Shown one piece after another: positions 11,955-24,069 of a DNA stretch of 64,000 nt. The notes under the pieces were generated by a model. That model did no database searches, had not been told where the DNA came from, and saw only the letters and a list, made by a program, of their open reading frames with translations. The position numbers were made by a program, and so were the translations under genes. The DNA lies in the NCBI GenBank assembly GCA_946406115.1, contig OX291545.1, forward strand, positions 13,840,001 to 13,904,000. The letters are read 5' to 3'. The stretch's first letter is position 1. The number at the start of each line of letters is the position of its first letter. The stretch comes from Apoda limacodes (Eukaryota; Arthropoda; Insecta; Lepidoptera; Limacodidae).

Positions 11955-12934
11955 TTAAACTCCATAGGACGAATTAAAAGTAAGAGGAAATTGGTTTGAT
12001 GAAAAGATGAAAGTGCGGATTACACAGGTTAAAATGTAATATCCAGGTTGTATGTTTTCACTGCTGCCGACACTCTCGGAGTGCAACTCGTTTTTTTTTT
12101 TTTAAATAATTGGTATTTATGAGTACTTTATTGGCAACCTTTAATAAAATTCAACGGCCTACATGTAAGACTTTTTGTCTCTAATAGAATGTTGTAAGCA
12201 ATTGCTCTATAATTTCCTACCGGCATTTTGTCGTAAAGAAATAAATGTTTTAATTGTTTCATCCGGGTACCTGGGTTTTTCATCAAAAGACACTGAAATA
12301 CCCGGATATACTCGACCCGAGTACCCGGTTCCAAAAATCTTGTTAGTACCAGAATACGGGTAAAACCACAAGGCACAAGCTGGTAATTCTTATTAGAAGT
12401 GTTCTGCGTTTTAATCAAGTATAGATATATATAATGTAGGTGCCTTTCAGTCTAGTCTGGTATCAAGTTAACCATATCTGCCCGTAGCGCCCCTGCTCCC
12501 TGCAGACGTCGCTCTCACCGCAACGGTCCCCTCACTTGTTAAGCTTATCTCTGAGTAATTTACCTGCCTGTTTTGTGTTGTTATTGTAAAGGACCCACTG
12601 CTTTTGTTTTATTATCTAATTAGAACAAAACGCGGGGCAACACATGATTATCTTTCACAACGTTATTAACAGGTCGATTGAAGTAACGTACCTACAACAA
12701 TGTGGAACTATTCTAATTGGAAGCCGGTAATCAGGGTTTTGTTTACACTACTGTGTTGGTGTAGAGTTGATTAGCTTTGCTGTCCTTTTAGAGCTAGAAA
12801 TTTCGTCAATGTTTGAATTAATTAATGTGTTCGATTTATTTCTTCTTAGACAGTGGTTTTAGATGTTCATTGAATTAATTAAGAAAATGCAAGAATTGAT
12901 ATGAATATGTAATGATTTTTTTTGGACTTTACAC
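11955..12934. other. Unassigned non-coding DNA
   Basis: No exon or RNA gene. Around 12260-12360 the motif 'acccg' and its variants (tacccggatatactcgaccc, gagtacccggttcc) recur several times, which suggests a degenerate short repeat. Otherwise nothing was recognised. Confidence 0.4.
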
Positions 12935-13010
12935 ACAACGCCATCTAGTCCCAAACAAAGTAAAGCTTCTATTATGGATACCATACAACGGATACAACAA
13001 CATGTTTATC
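12935..13010 (-). mobile_element. SINE family B, 3' fragment
   Basis: Matches the 3' end of the SINEs at 5037-5283 and 55727-55965, including 'tacacacaacgccatctagt', 'gtaaagcttctattatggat' and 'accatacaacggatac'. The tRNA-like promoter half is absent, so this is a truncated insertion. Confidence 0.75.
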
Positions 13011-14562
13011 AAAATCCGTCAAAAATATATAATTTCTAGAACCTTATTGCAGCGCCACCTACCCACGCCCCCCTGGATTCTAAAATAGACGTTTAACGTT
13101 AATTTGAAACAAAATTCTAGCCAAAGTCAGTTACGTAAGAAACATTAATATTCACTAAACAAGTTCACATACATTTTTGTTAAAATATGAGTTAAAGTTA
13201 TGACACCGTAAACTATACAACATTAGTAAGTACGTAGTCATCGCATTGCTTGCACCTCACGTGCACCTGCGGATATTGCAGCGTAAATCACATTTCTCAT
13301 TTTACACCCACACTTAAATATTTTCCGCACTAACGTATTTGCCAATCCTGTACTAACTGTATTTCCTGCAATGCGAGAGACATCTCGTCTCATAACATGC
13401 CAACTTATAAAATGAACCATTAGATAATTCCTGTAACTTTTATATTGCTATCTTAAAAGACATGAGATAGTCTGTACATAAAGTAAAAAAACAAACCACT
13501 AAAAGTACAAATTAAAGTTCGTGTAATTAAGTTTTAATCTCAGTCGCTCGAAAAGGCTTTCTTTATCGTTCAAAAAATCTGCGCGCAAAATGTTTTTAAA
13601 AACATAATGACATAAATATGTATAAAATAATATAATTAAACCTTCAGAAACGCGGTGCAGTAGTAAGTAAACGTAAGTGTAAACTTTATACGTTTGCGAT
13701 CCGTTGGTACACTATTTTTTAAAATATTTGATACTATTTATTGAATTAAAGATATTATTCCATTTAATTTTATTGAACAGACACTTTATTGTAATGCGTT
13801 AATTTATAAAAAAGTACAAACAAAAATAAATAAATTTTTAGTATAATTTTCTAAGAATTTTAAATTCTAGATACAATACATAACGTTTTAAAAATAGCTA
13901 ATAACTAGTTCTAAATGATTGGTTTGTTATATTTTTGAAATATGTTTTGTACAAAGAGGAAATAAAGGCTTTTGGCGGCGCTAGTTAGGTAGTCAATGTG
14001 CCTTAGGGAAAACTGTTTACCTTTTTTTTCCGGCATAGCTCTAAGCTAAAGCAACGAACACGTTCTTAACTGATACAACTTAAAATTGATAGGTATAGTT
14101 AGTTGCTCAATAAACAGCTATAAAAGACATTTATAAATCTACTAAATTATTTTTAAAAAGTTCGATTTCATTGTTTTAGATACATACAATTTGTAGGCTA
14201 CAAATGTTGTAAATCAATTTTCTTTTTTTAAGTTAGTACCTTACTAAGCCTAGCCAGCATTATTTGACTTCCTTTGTCATGATTTGTTTTTTTTTTCGTC
14301 TCATTATTTAGTATCGGGGTATTAGGAAATGTTTCAATGTGAAATTCGTCTAAACCCGGAAAACTGTGCGGGAAACAACTAAAACCCTCCAAGTCGTAAA
14401 ACTCGAATTGCTTCAAGAGTAATGAAATAAAGAACTCTTCTTAGGAGAACACAAACAAATAAATTCTTTAAGCAAAATATTCTTGTAAATAAAGTAGTTT
14501 TTTCTTCTACTTTTTTATATGGGTGATTAATATTACTGAACTGATATTAGATTTAGCTCTGT
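13011..14562. other. Unassigned non-coding DNA with a dispersed repeat
   Basis: At about 13935-14000 the sequence ('tgttttgtacaaagaggaaa' then 'ttggcggcgctagttaggta') is repeated, diverged, at 48805-48880, so this is one end of a dispersed element. No exon was found in the remainder. A frame on the minus strand at 13238-13420 shows no recognised domain. Confidence 0.5.
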
Positions 14563-14860
14563 GACCCAAGTATGTTGGTTTATCGGAAACGATATGCAAA
14601 GTTAAGCAATTTTAGGCGTGGTCAGTACCTAGATGGGTGACCACCTAGTACGACATTTTTCTAAATTCTCTGTGCGTCGGAGCGGACGTTCAACGATCGC
14701 GGTGTTGGTGGGTCCTGGCTGCTGCTGTCATAATATGACCGCTAAGCCAAGTGGCTTATGGGTGTTTTCCACGAACCCGGACCAGGCCAGCGCGGTAGAC
14801 TATGGCCTAAGTTCTATAACGGCTGAGGCAAGTATTCTTTATACTTGCTACTAGATATAA
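14563..14860 (+). mobile_element. 5S rRNA-derived SINE-like element
   Basis: The segment 14599-14655 matches the internal control region of eukaryotic 5S rRNA. The A-box word AAGTTAAGCAA lies at 14599-14609, the intermediate part reads 'ggcgtggtcagtacctagat', and the C-box word GATGGGTGACC lies at 14632-14642. The spacing from AAGTTAAGCAA through GATGGG is 39 nt, the same as in insect 5S rRNA. The 5' third of 5S is very diverged. A non-5S body follows (cctggctgctgctgtcataa), and the element ends in the 'gaccaggccagcgcggtaga' plus 'ctatggcctaa' module seen elsewhere in the window as a repeat tail. This fits a 5S-headed SINE (SINE3-like promoter class) rather than a 5S gene. It could also be a 5S pseudogene that landed beside an unrelated repeat. 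Confidence 0.75.
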
Positions 14861-15298
14861 TTTCGTTCTGTAGAATTACCTTCTACATGAGATTCTGCAT
14901 GTCGAATTAGCCTGTATTGCTGGGTGAGCGTTACGGCCATCTATGTTCATATTATGTCAATACTATTAATATTTAATGACGCCATTCTGTGCGAAATTAC
15001 TCTTGTCTGCGGTTGAGCCTACTGAATTACAGCCGTCTGAATTGTTGTCCTACACGCGCTGGATATCTGGCTAATGTGCATTTGCATGACTTACACACAA
15101 TTGGAAGTGGAAAGTGATGTGAAATCACATCTTCATCATATAATGTCTTTGGCCGTCCCTTCGGCAGTAAGTTTCTTGATGGTACATTAATGTCTATTAT
15201 ATTCGAAGATATCGTGTTGATGAAAACTGGTTCTTTTACTTTAATATTCCTAATGCTGGGTTAATGTTAGTTTGAAAATCTACAAGTATGTCCATTAA
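14861..15298. other. Unassigned non-coding DNA
   Basis: GC-moderate sequence with no identifiable exon or element. It may belong to the repeat that follows. Confidence 0.35.
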
Positions 15299-15458
15299 CA
15301 ACTCGTCCTGGAATCAAACCATGTCTGCAGGCGTGGTATTTGGTCGATCTAAGCTTTCTTTTGTTGTTGAATATTTAATTTCCCTTATGTGGTTTTAAAA
15401 ACAAATTGTCCTGGAACCAAATTACGTCTGTTGGCATAGTATTCGCTGAACTAAGCTT
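15299..15458. repeat. Diverged tandem duplication, about 102-bp period
   Basis: Two copies of a block of about 58 bp lie at 15299-15357 and 15402-15458. Both contain 'gtcctggaa', 'gtctg' and 'ctaagctt'. On the minus strand each copy has 'ggtttgattccaggac' or 'taatttggttccaggac', which resembles a B box. This may be a degraded SINE duplicated in tandem. Confidence 0.7.
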
Positions 15459-18400
15459 GTGTGGTTGACGATTCCGTTTTCATTTGTGGTTTTCCTAATA
15501 GGATGGTTACCTTTCTGATAGTCATATGATTTATTATGTGTAAATGAAGAATTGTAGACCTAGGTATATGCACGATGATTTTTCATACAGGTATACATGC
15601 CGGCACGTAGTCTAGCGATGACCTTGAATGCGCAGAATTCATTTTTTAGATGGGTTTCATGTGGGTGCGCGGGGTGCGAGGGGTTACAAAACTGGTTTTA
15701 CCGAAATTGAAAACCGGGTTTACGCACATTTTTCTTTTTATGTTTTTTTTTTCATCATTTATTTGACTGTATCGAATTTTATTCTATGTTACATCTTATT
15801 ACATTTTTTTACACGTATATAAAAATGTATTTTTGTTTAGTTTGTTTCTACAATATTTATTTAATTGCCCTAAAACTTTAGTGAGTTTCAGTGTACATCA
15901 CCAAATTTCTAAAGAAATTGAACATTTAACAACAATTTAACATACAGCCAGTACTATGACCTCTAGTTATGACGCGTTATAGACTTCATCATAATGTGTA
16001 CTGTTGCAGCCACAAATTCTTTCACATAAAATTATCATGCCAGAGTGTTGTGGTATTATTTTTTTATTCAGTACTAGCAGCCCGTCCCAGCTTCGCACAG
16101 GTGGACTTTTATTTTTTAAATATTTTGGAATAAACGTAGAGTAAATGTAAGTATGCATGTCATAAGTAGTTTATTTTTTTCAAATTTCAATTTATATTTT
16201 TATCCATAAACCTAGTTTTTTTTCCTTAAAAAAAAGTCAAAATATTCCATGTTGGTTGCGTTCGCTGCGTAGGGAGGGAGCAGAGAGGCGACCGCGCGTA
16301 TAAGCCGATCACGGCGCGGCGACGTTTATTAACCGACTTCATTTTTCTTTAGTATTTCGTTAAGATTGAAATTTTTATATTCGTTATATTTTTTGAATAA
16401 AATTTCCGATTTGAATAATTCAAAAAGTAATTTACAGGTCCTAAATACAAAATTTATTTAGATACGGATTAATACAAAGGTATGTATAACATGGTTTAAT
16501 TATCAATTTTTTAAATGTACAAAAGTAGTTATAGCGACATAACTATAACAGTTGAACAAATGGCAACATATCGCAAAGATTTCGAAAGTTATCGCAAAAA
16601 GATAGGTACGAAACAAGTAAATGAACATAACTTATAAAACATATTTCTCAACACACAACATGTTTCTGACCCGGCGCGCTGTTAAAAATCACATATTCAC
16701 ATTACATACCAACCACTACAGTCGATATTGAAATAGTGTGAACTTACAAGAACACTAACGACCAAACATCCAAGGTCAGAAGGTTAGAAAAGTTTGTTGC
16801 ACTATACATTATTTTGTAATTCCATAAAAGCTTAAATTGCGACAGTTGTTTTATTAAGAGGCCGATATCCATAGCATATAAAATAAAAAATATAGAATTG
16901 CCTTGTTTGTCTGTTGGTATCGACGCCTCCGTGCAATAACCATCGATATGGAGCAATAAGCCAGTAATATAATATTACTGATGTTTTTTTAATATAAAAT
17001 TTAGCTTTATTATTATGTATGCAATTTTTTTCAGATTTTTCATTATTACTTTATAAAAAATATCCTAATGACATTTTTATTGCCTGGAACTTAAACTGCG
17101 TATTTACGCAACTTAGCCTATTGTTTTATTATTTTTTACAATTGATACATAAAAGATTATAACAAAATCTATCATAAATTACTTACTATTGCGTGCGCGA
17201 CAGCACTCGTGCGCAAACATCCCCACCACGTTTTGCTCACCACTAACGCGGCGTATTTGAGTATTGTTATAATTATAATTAACTTGGTTGAGTTGAATAA
17301 TAAGTGGATTTTTTCTCATCCGAAATACCTTTTTGTGTGTTGCAATCATAACAGAATAAAGTGGCACAACCCATCCGTTTAAAATGAGAGTACTTTACGA
17401 GGCACTTAATGTGTTTGTGTAACGAAAAATTCTCTTCCAACGGCCTCTTGCAAATTAATTGCGGAATGACAGAGCACAACGCTCAGCTCTCTTAATGCAC
17501 GCTCACAAAGCGAGACGGCTCGGGCGACGGTGATTATGATAATGACGCGGTGCCCAAGCTTTTTGCTCCTTTCGTCCTTCGCAGAGCAACTCAACACCAT
17601 TTCTAATTTCACCCGTGCACTCGGCGCATCGTGCTATGTACTTGGCTCTATAAAGCTTATCTCTTGTCTTAAGAGGCCACCTATGCTGATTCTAGTTTCG
17701 TGTCAGCATACGAGTATGCCACGTGTTTGATATTTGGACACCTATAACTTGATATTTTAATGAAAATTATATTTTAAATTAAATTATTTTATTTTAATAT
17801 TTTCCGATAGATATTTAAAACGAAATGCTATTTAGCAATGTTTTTTCAAATAAGCAATAGGCAAGTAAAATATCTTATTCTAATCAAAACTTAACAGTAT
17901 TAAAATAACTATTGTAGTTTTTTGTACTCAGCTACAATTATTAGTTCATTACTGCCGCGGCACGCAAATGCAGCATAACCGGCCGATCGTGAGTATGCTG
18001 GCCGAGGCACGCATCACAGTCCGGTTATGCTCAGTTGTGGCCAAGGCTTGTATAGTGCATTTCTCAAACATGCGTGAAAAAAATATATATTGACAATAAT
18101 AAAAATAGTTCAGGTAATTTTTCCGCCAATTCTCCGCGTTCAAATGTCGATTTTTTTTAATTTTTTAAATTAATTTAATGGCGCATTCTTTTTATTGTGC
18201 CAGTCCGAAATTTAAATAAAACTTGATGGGTTATCTCTTATGTTATCAATTTTTGGGTTTCAAAAAGTTCGTTCCATTTCCAATCGGAGCGGACGGGTAA
18301 AACTTTTCGGGTTGCTATCTCATACTGTACTGCAAGTACGATTTATCCCAAAGAAGCTTGTGCACAATATGGTCGCATATCGTGACATGTTTGAGTAAAA

Positions 18401-18978
18401 TAAGTTAAAAATATGAAAATAACATTCATTTAGTGTCATTTAATTTCATTTTATTACAATTTATTTTATTATTATTAATTTTTTATATTTTTGATTTTTT
18501 AATCTTCTGTCGGTCTTTTTCGTAAATTTTATATTTTAGTTGTCTGTTTATGCAGGGTGTTTGGACTTTCAATTAAGTTTTTTTTTTATTTATAAACAAA
18601 GCTGTTTAAGTTTCGCAAGATTTTCGCGTTGGCTGTCGGAGTGCACTAGACAATTATATAGCGCCTTCTCTATGCTTAAGTTACTGCATAAGTGTCCTCT
18701 TAACCACTCCGAAAGTAATAAAATATGCAAGTCGCTATAATCCAAGTCCTAAACGCCTTCTCCTCCGCCTCAATTATTCATTCGGGCGGTTTGATGTTTT
18801 AGAAAATTGTAGCGATATTCGAGACGGGCGATCCTTTATTATTCACCAGTCGAATGTTGTCGCAGCTGTCAACAGATTTGAGCTGAGAGAGATCTTTCTC
18901 TCAGAATTAAATTTTCTTGTCTCGAAATAGGTTTAAATATTCTCGAAATAATTTTGAGTTTTTCTTTTTTTGTTTCAG
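15459..18978. other. Inferred mib1 intron, upstream of the exon
   Basis: AT-rich with scattered GC patches (16255-16325 and 17180-17660). A dispersed-repeat edge reading 'agcagcccgtcccagcttcg' lies near 16078. An imperfect palindromic patch lies at 17972-18031, with agcataaccgg and its inverse ccggttatgct. A small inverted repeat, ctgagagagatctttctctc plus ag, sits at 18883-18904, about 75 bp before the exon. No other exon is supported. Confidence 0.5.
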
Positions 18979-19130
18979 GATTCTGAAGGTGATACGCCTC
19001 TGCATGACGCGATTTCGAAGAAACGCGATGACATGTTGACTCTTCTGTTGGAGCACGGGGCTGATATGACGCTGACGAACAACAATGGGTTTAACGCGCT
19101 CCATCACGCCGCGCTGCGAGGGAACCCCAG
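18979..19130 (+). CDS. Mind bomb 1 internal exon (ankyrin repeats)
   Basis: One internal coding exon of the E3 ubiquitin ligase Mind bomb, which ubiquitinates Notch ligands (Delta, Serrate/Jagged) so that they are endocytosed and can activate Notch on neighbouring cells. The acceptor is ...tttctttttttgtttcag (AG at 18977-18978) and the donor is GTAAGT at 19131-19136. The exon opens in phase 0 and gives 50 complete codons plus AG of a split Ser/Arg codon. It starts [18 protein letters not shown], continues with [20 protein letters not shown] and ends HHAALRGNP. The [12 protein letters not shown] and ALHHAA words are ankyrin-repeat hallmarks, and the [17 protein letters not shown] wording is, as I know the family, specific to Mib1 rather than Mib2. 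The N-terminal MIB/HERC2 and ZZ domains and the C-terminal RING fingers must be encoded outside the window. No stop, frameshift or missing splice site is seen. Confidence 0.88.
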
Positions 19131-22100
19131 GTAAGTTCCTATATACTATATACTCATTACGGCATATGTATAATCCTGTAGTACTTTCGTCAATTACTGG
19201 CAGAATACTAGCGGGTCCGGAATATCCCTGGTTTTACCTTTTACTAGCCAAACCGATGAAAGTTGTTTCGCTGTAGCTCCCCTCCCTAATATATACATAA
19301 CATAAGCCTTTGTCCATCTTGAATAACTCGTCTTTCAAATGTTGTTTTATTTTAAAAAGATGCAGTGGTTATGTAAACTGTAGATAAACTGTATTAGAAA
19401 TAATGCTGCGGCTCTGGGCTCACCACCTGACCCAAAGTGGCACTAAAGTGGTTGGCGGAAAGATGTTGTCCAACATTACTATATATAGATACGTATCTAG
19501 TCCCTGGTTACTCCCTTTGGGGATGAAGACCTTGACGTTATTATTATACATACTAATTACGTTACATATTTGCGGTTGATCTTAATTTGCCTCACGAAGA
19601 TGCAGTCACATGAATGTATAATTAACGAATCGGATAATCGCGTCATATGCTTCCTTTATCGGTAGGAAGTACTTACGTTTTCGAGAGCGGAAGCAGCCTC
19701 TTATCAACAGAGCCGCGGAAGATTATTGAAACGTTCCTTATCTCAACATTTTATGGGGATAAGGTTGCCTCAGCCGTTGTTTCATCCTACAGAGCACAGG
19801 CCACTTCTTTGAGAAAAGAAGCTTAGGTCATAGATTACCGCTGGCCTGGAATTTAGATTTATTTATGACAATAGCTAGCAGAATTTTTATTTTAAGAAGA
19901 AAAAGCGAGCGCCATTAGTAAAGAAAAAAATACGGATAAAATAATATCTCAACGCGATGCTTAGCAACATCTGGTCTTTATTGGTGTTTGTATTGTAAGT
20001 ACAGTTTGGCCTGAAATAAACATAATGTGCTTATCGTCTGCCATCATCCCTGGGAGATCATAATAGGTAGTTATGAGCGGGCCTGCCGCAAAATAAACTG
20101 CTTAACGTATATAATACCGCGGCCCGGGAGACTACTTGGTCTGCTCCTAGCCATGTCTTTATTACGTTGCAGATGGGCCGCTTACGGTTGATGGATGAAA
20201 TTAATTACTTGATGCTACGCTAACATGTGACGTAGCTCGTTGGTGTTTGATGTTTCGAAGCCTGTTGTTATTTAATTTCCATATATGCATATTATTAGTA
20301 AAGTTTTGTTACCTTACAATGAAAACAAAACACATTAGTACAGCCATAACAATAATTTTATACATACAGTCAGACATTGCCTTTGATAAATCCGACAACG
20401 TCGATACAGTAATGGTGCCGCTATAAAATGTATGACTGGCTGGTCAACACCCGACTACATGTCTATGACGTCTATTGACGACATGTCTGTTGTGCTGTTG
20501 CGCCCGTCTCGCCGCCCACCGCACCTTATCATGCATTGTCTAGACGCCTTCGATAACTGATTAGTTGATTGTATGAATTAAATTATTCTTAAGCTGTGAC
20601 ATGAGTCCACGCCCGGATTAACAACGTTTTGCCTGTGAATGTTTAAAACATTGCACTTACTTTAAAAATCATAGCAGATATAACTTCAAATAACAGGAAT
20701 AAATCGCGGCACGTAAGTTGAACCTGTCAAGTAACACATTTCTGGTTCGTTAGTACATTTTTCCGTACTGTACCTGCGCAGACGGCCGCCATTTTACCTA
20801 ATAATCACCGCATCCCGCGTCGATTTATGCAAAATGCAACATGTTACGTACGCATTTGGGCGTTGTTGGTATCGTGCATCAAGTGATTTTGTTGCACGTT
20901 GTTAATACGTAGGTTACACGGTAATCAAAATCTTTTAAGCTTTAAGAATGTTCCTATGTCATGACGTTAACACAGAGAAATATTTATAAATATGTGCTCC
21001 CTAGTGTGTCGGCGTCAGCCAACGCATAAATCCTACTTACTTATGTTCGGATACACCTTAGTAGTATAATATTGGGCACTCTAAACCACCGGAGTGCAGG
21101 CGAACAGAGTGAGCCTGATGAAATATTATGTAATCGAGATCTTCTATTTGACGTTTAGAATACATAACCTTAAGTGTGTCTGTGTCTTGAAGTTTCCTGT
21201 TCCTATGTGCTATAAAAAGAAAGGAGTTCTTTCATTAATGTCATTTAGGTAAAAATGTTCTGTTGATTTAGTTCACAATGTAGTTTGTTAAACAAAGTCC
21301 ATCGCTGCCGTTCGACAAAATTTGTCCAGATAATAAAACTTTTATTGCATCAAAATGGGTTACGTTTTAAAAACGTATATGTCTATTCAAGAACCCTTTA
21401 TCAGCCTAAATATAGCTTCTTAGAAAGAGTTTTGCATTTTGTTCCATGTATGTTATGTAAAATATCAAAATAATGAAGATGTGCTGAGTCCTCTGAATGC
21501 AAAATCGAATTTTGTAATAATATTTGGTGACGTAGCATGTAAAAGTCAAGCAAATATTAGAGATTATTTTGCTACTGGTTGACACCAGAATTTAGACTGT
21601 TTTTTTTTTTAATCAAACATATAGGTAGCAAAATTCGAAAACAGCTCATTCGAAACCCAATATAATACTACTGACCTTAAGGAAGGAACCCTGTAATTCC
21701 CGTTTAATTTTAAAACTTGTGATGCATTATTTAAAATACTGACCGAACAGTAGACCAGGATATCCTTCAAAAACTTTATCCCATCCCTTTATGACAAACT
21801 CAAGATATTGGAATAGAAGAGGAATTATTAAAAATCGAGGAGCAAACTGAATAATGAATCTTCGATGGGAAATCGTGCGTGAAGCGATTTATTTGTAGAG
21901 GGTCCAAGAAGGCGATGGAGCCTTGAGCTGGCTAGCCGAATTTATTCAAGTCACGCGGCGCGGCCCGAGGAATAATACGAAATGTGGGGACGTGACCGGC
22001 TCATTATGCGGCGTCGCAGCGCGCGACTTCCGCCACAGACTAACTGATAGACAGTACCAAAAAAATGCGTAAAGCCTCTTAAGGTACACCACAGACTACA

Positions 22101-23904
22101 AGTTCTGTAATCTGTCCGATAGATTGCGCAAGAGCCTCACAATATTTACCACACTTTAGAAGGAGACAGAGCTGATTCGCTGCGACCGCCTGTCTCTTTT
22201 CTGTAATACAAAAAGAAAACGTAAGAATAATAATAATAAGATAACTACTTGCCCCTGATTTGCTTCGTCTCTGTCACACTTTCGTGACCATTTTTACTTT
22301 ACAGTATAGACTAGGATATGCGCTGTCCAGTCTCTATGTCTATGAGATACACAAGATGTAGAAGCTCAATTTCAGTCTTGTACAAGAAGTGCATTATGTG
22401 TTCGTTTAACTGTATAACTTATAGTGCTAACTTTCAGTGTTACCCTCGCCCCGCTTCCCTGTAAACTCGTTGATGTGATTTTCATACATTTTCACAGATT
22501 TTCAGAATCATTAGCAGTCTATGCTACTCTAATATCTTTGCTTAGTAATATAGATTTAGGTTAAAGGGAACACATAATTTATCCAGCATGATCAAATGAC
22601 ATGACGACACTTGGCGCCAAACCTAAAAGAACATATTTAAATTCATAAATGATATTATATTATTGTTTTGAACTGCAACTGGTTACTTGACTGTTGTTGG
22701 CTTTGCCACCCTGAGCCAATAGGTCAGCACTGTCGATTCGCCATTTCGCTGGCAGTCACGCGAGCCACTGTACAAGGGACAAGCACACTTGTCAGTGCAA
22801 TAAGGTCAATGTGCAAGTAGAGTACACTTGTATATATAGCATTACGCGTACTGTTAGCGCTTCTCGCACGTGCTTAATTTGCAAAATCGGTACGCTTATA
22901 TGAAGCTCTTCTACTGTCTTTGTTTATACTATGGTTTTGGTGAGTCTGTCGCCGCTGGCTACTCGCTTAAGTGTAGGCCGCGACGCGTGCTATACACGGC
23001 AGAGCATGCCACGGCACGCAGTCCCGACATTCCTTTTTAAATCAAAACTTTTTACTTCTCTTACCCGACCGGATTTATTTAACTAGTTCCAGAAAGTTTG
23101 TACTCGGGTAGAGAGAAGTTTCATTGTAGTGTGAATAGAGATATGAGTGTTGTAAAAATTTGGGATATTTTATTAGCGCATGAAAAACGCCCATAAATTC
23201 CAAACAAACTTTTGTTATTTAGTTTTCGTACATATATAACAAGTTTATTCAACGTGGATTTAGTGTGGATACTATGAGATAAAAGAAACTAGTTAAAATT
23301 TGAATTGTTGTTTAACTGTAATGAAATCGAGTTTGTCGTAAAACGTTTTGAGATTTTATCGTAGAATGAGAAGTTGCTCGCGACTTTTCCCATTTCGCAA
23401 AAACAGTTGTTCCCCTCGGAGATGTAAAATCGTTTTATTTTATTACTTCCGTCAATATATTGCTACATAAGCAAGCATCCATGCTTTTTGTCATTTGCTT
23501 GAAACGGAAAGGATTTTAATTTATTGTATCCAATCTTTTCTTTTTATGTGCTTACAAGTTCGCTTTATCATAGCGTGTTTTACTGTTCGCGCTTGTAAGA
23601 TCACGCCTCCTGGGTTGTGCTTGTGACAGTGATAGAGCGCGTGGCGTGAGTGGCCGTCACCGAGATACTCGCTGATTTTATTGCAAGCAACTTTTCAGAT
23701 TGGCATGCTTGTAATTTTTTGTGTTACACTGTTTCAAATTTGTTGTAACAATCTACATTTATTATGTTATAACTTGATTACTGTTAGTCGTCAAACTCCG
23801 TTTTTCCGTATATACTATATACCTTCAAACAAGGCTTTCTTTACTTTTCGTCTTCAAAAACCTACTTAAAATATAAAAATAAACCTAACGCACTTAAAAC
23901 CTGT
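19131..23904. other. Inferred mib1 intron, downstream of the exon
   Basis: No further mib1 exon or other host exon was recognised. A diverged copy of the lepidopteran repeat module (tacagagcacaggccacttc, then 'gaagcttaggtcata') lies at about 19735-19850 on the minus strand. GC-richer patches occur near 20050-20150, 21890-22060 and 22960-23020 without an assignable function. Confidence 0.5.
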
Positions 23905-24012
23905 CGGAGGACCGATGGCCGATTGAGCAGACGTGTGAAGACCGCGTATTGGAAGGCGAAGCGTGAGACGCCCTCCAGACCGGTAGACCAAAGACCTTAA
24001 AAGGGTGGCTGG
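23905..24012 (+). mobile_element. RTE-like LINE C-terminal fragment
   Basis: In a broken frame this reads close to 'DGRLSRRVKTAYWKAK' followed by 'RETPSRPVDQRP', which resembles the arginine-rich C-terminal tail ('GRPPTRWTDDL'-like) common in RTE-type insect LINEs. It is only about 100 bp long and is followed by a low-complexity ttcgttctttcgttcgtttt tail. The family call rests on the tail motif alone. Confidence 0.55.
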
Positions 24013-24069
24013 TGTTTCGTTCTTTCGTTCGTTTTTTCGTTTTTTGAAAAGTATAATATATTTAAAGAT

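Noticed and set aside
14599..14655. A functional 5S rRNA gene
   Set aside because: Only the internal promoter region is well matched. The 5' third is very diverged and the 3' end leads into a repeat tail, so it is not a working 5S gene.
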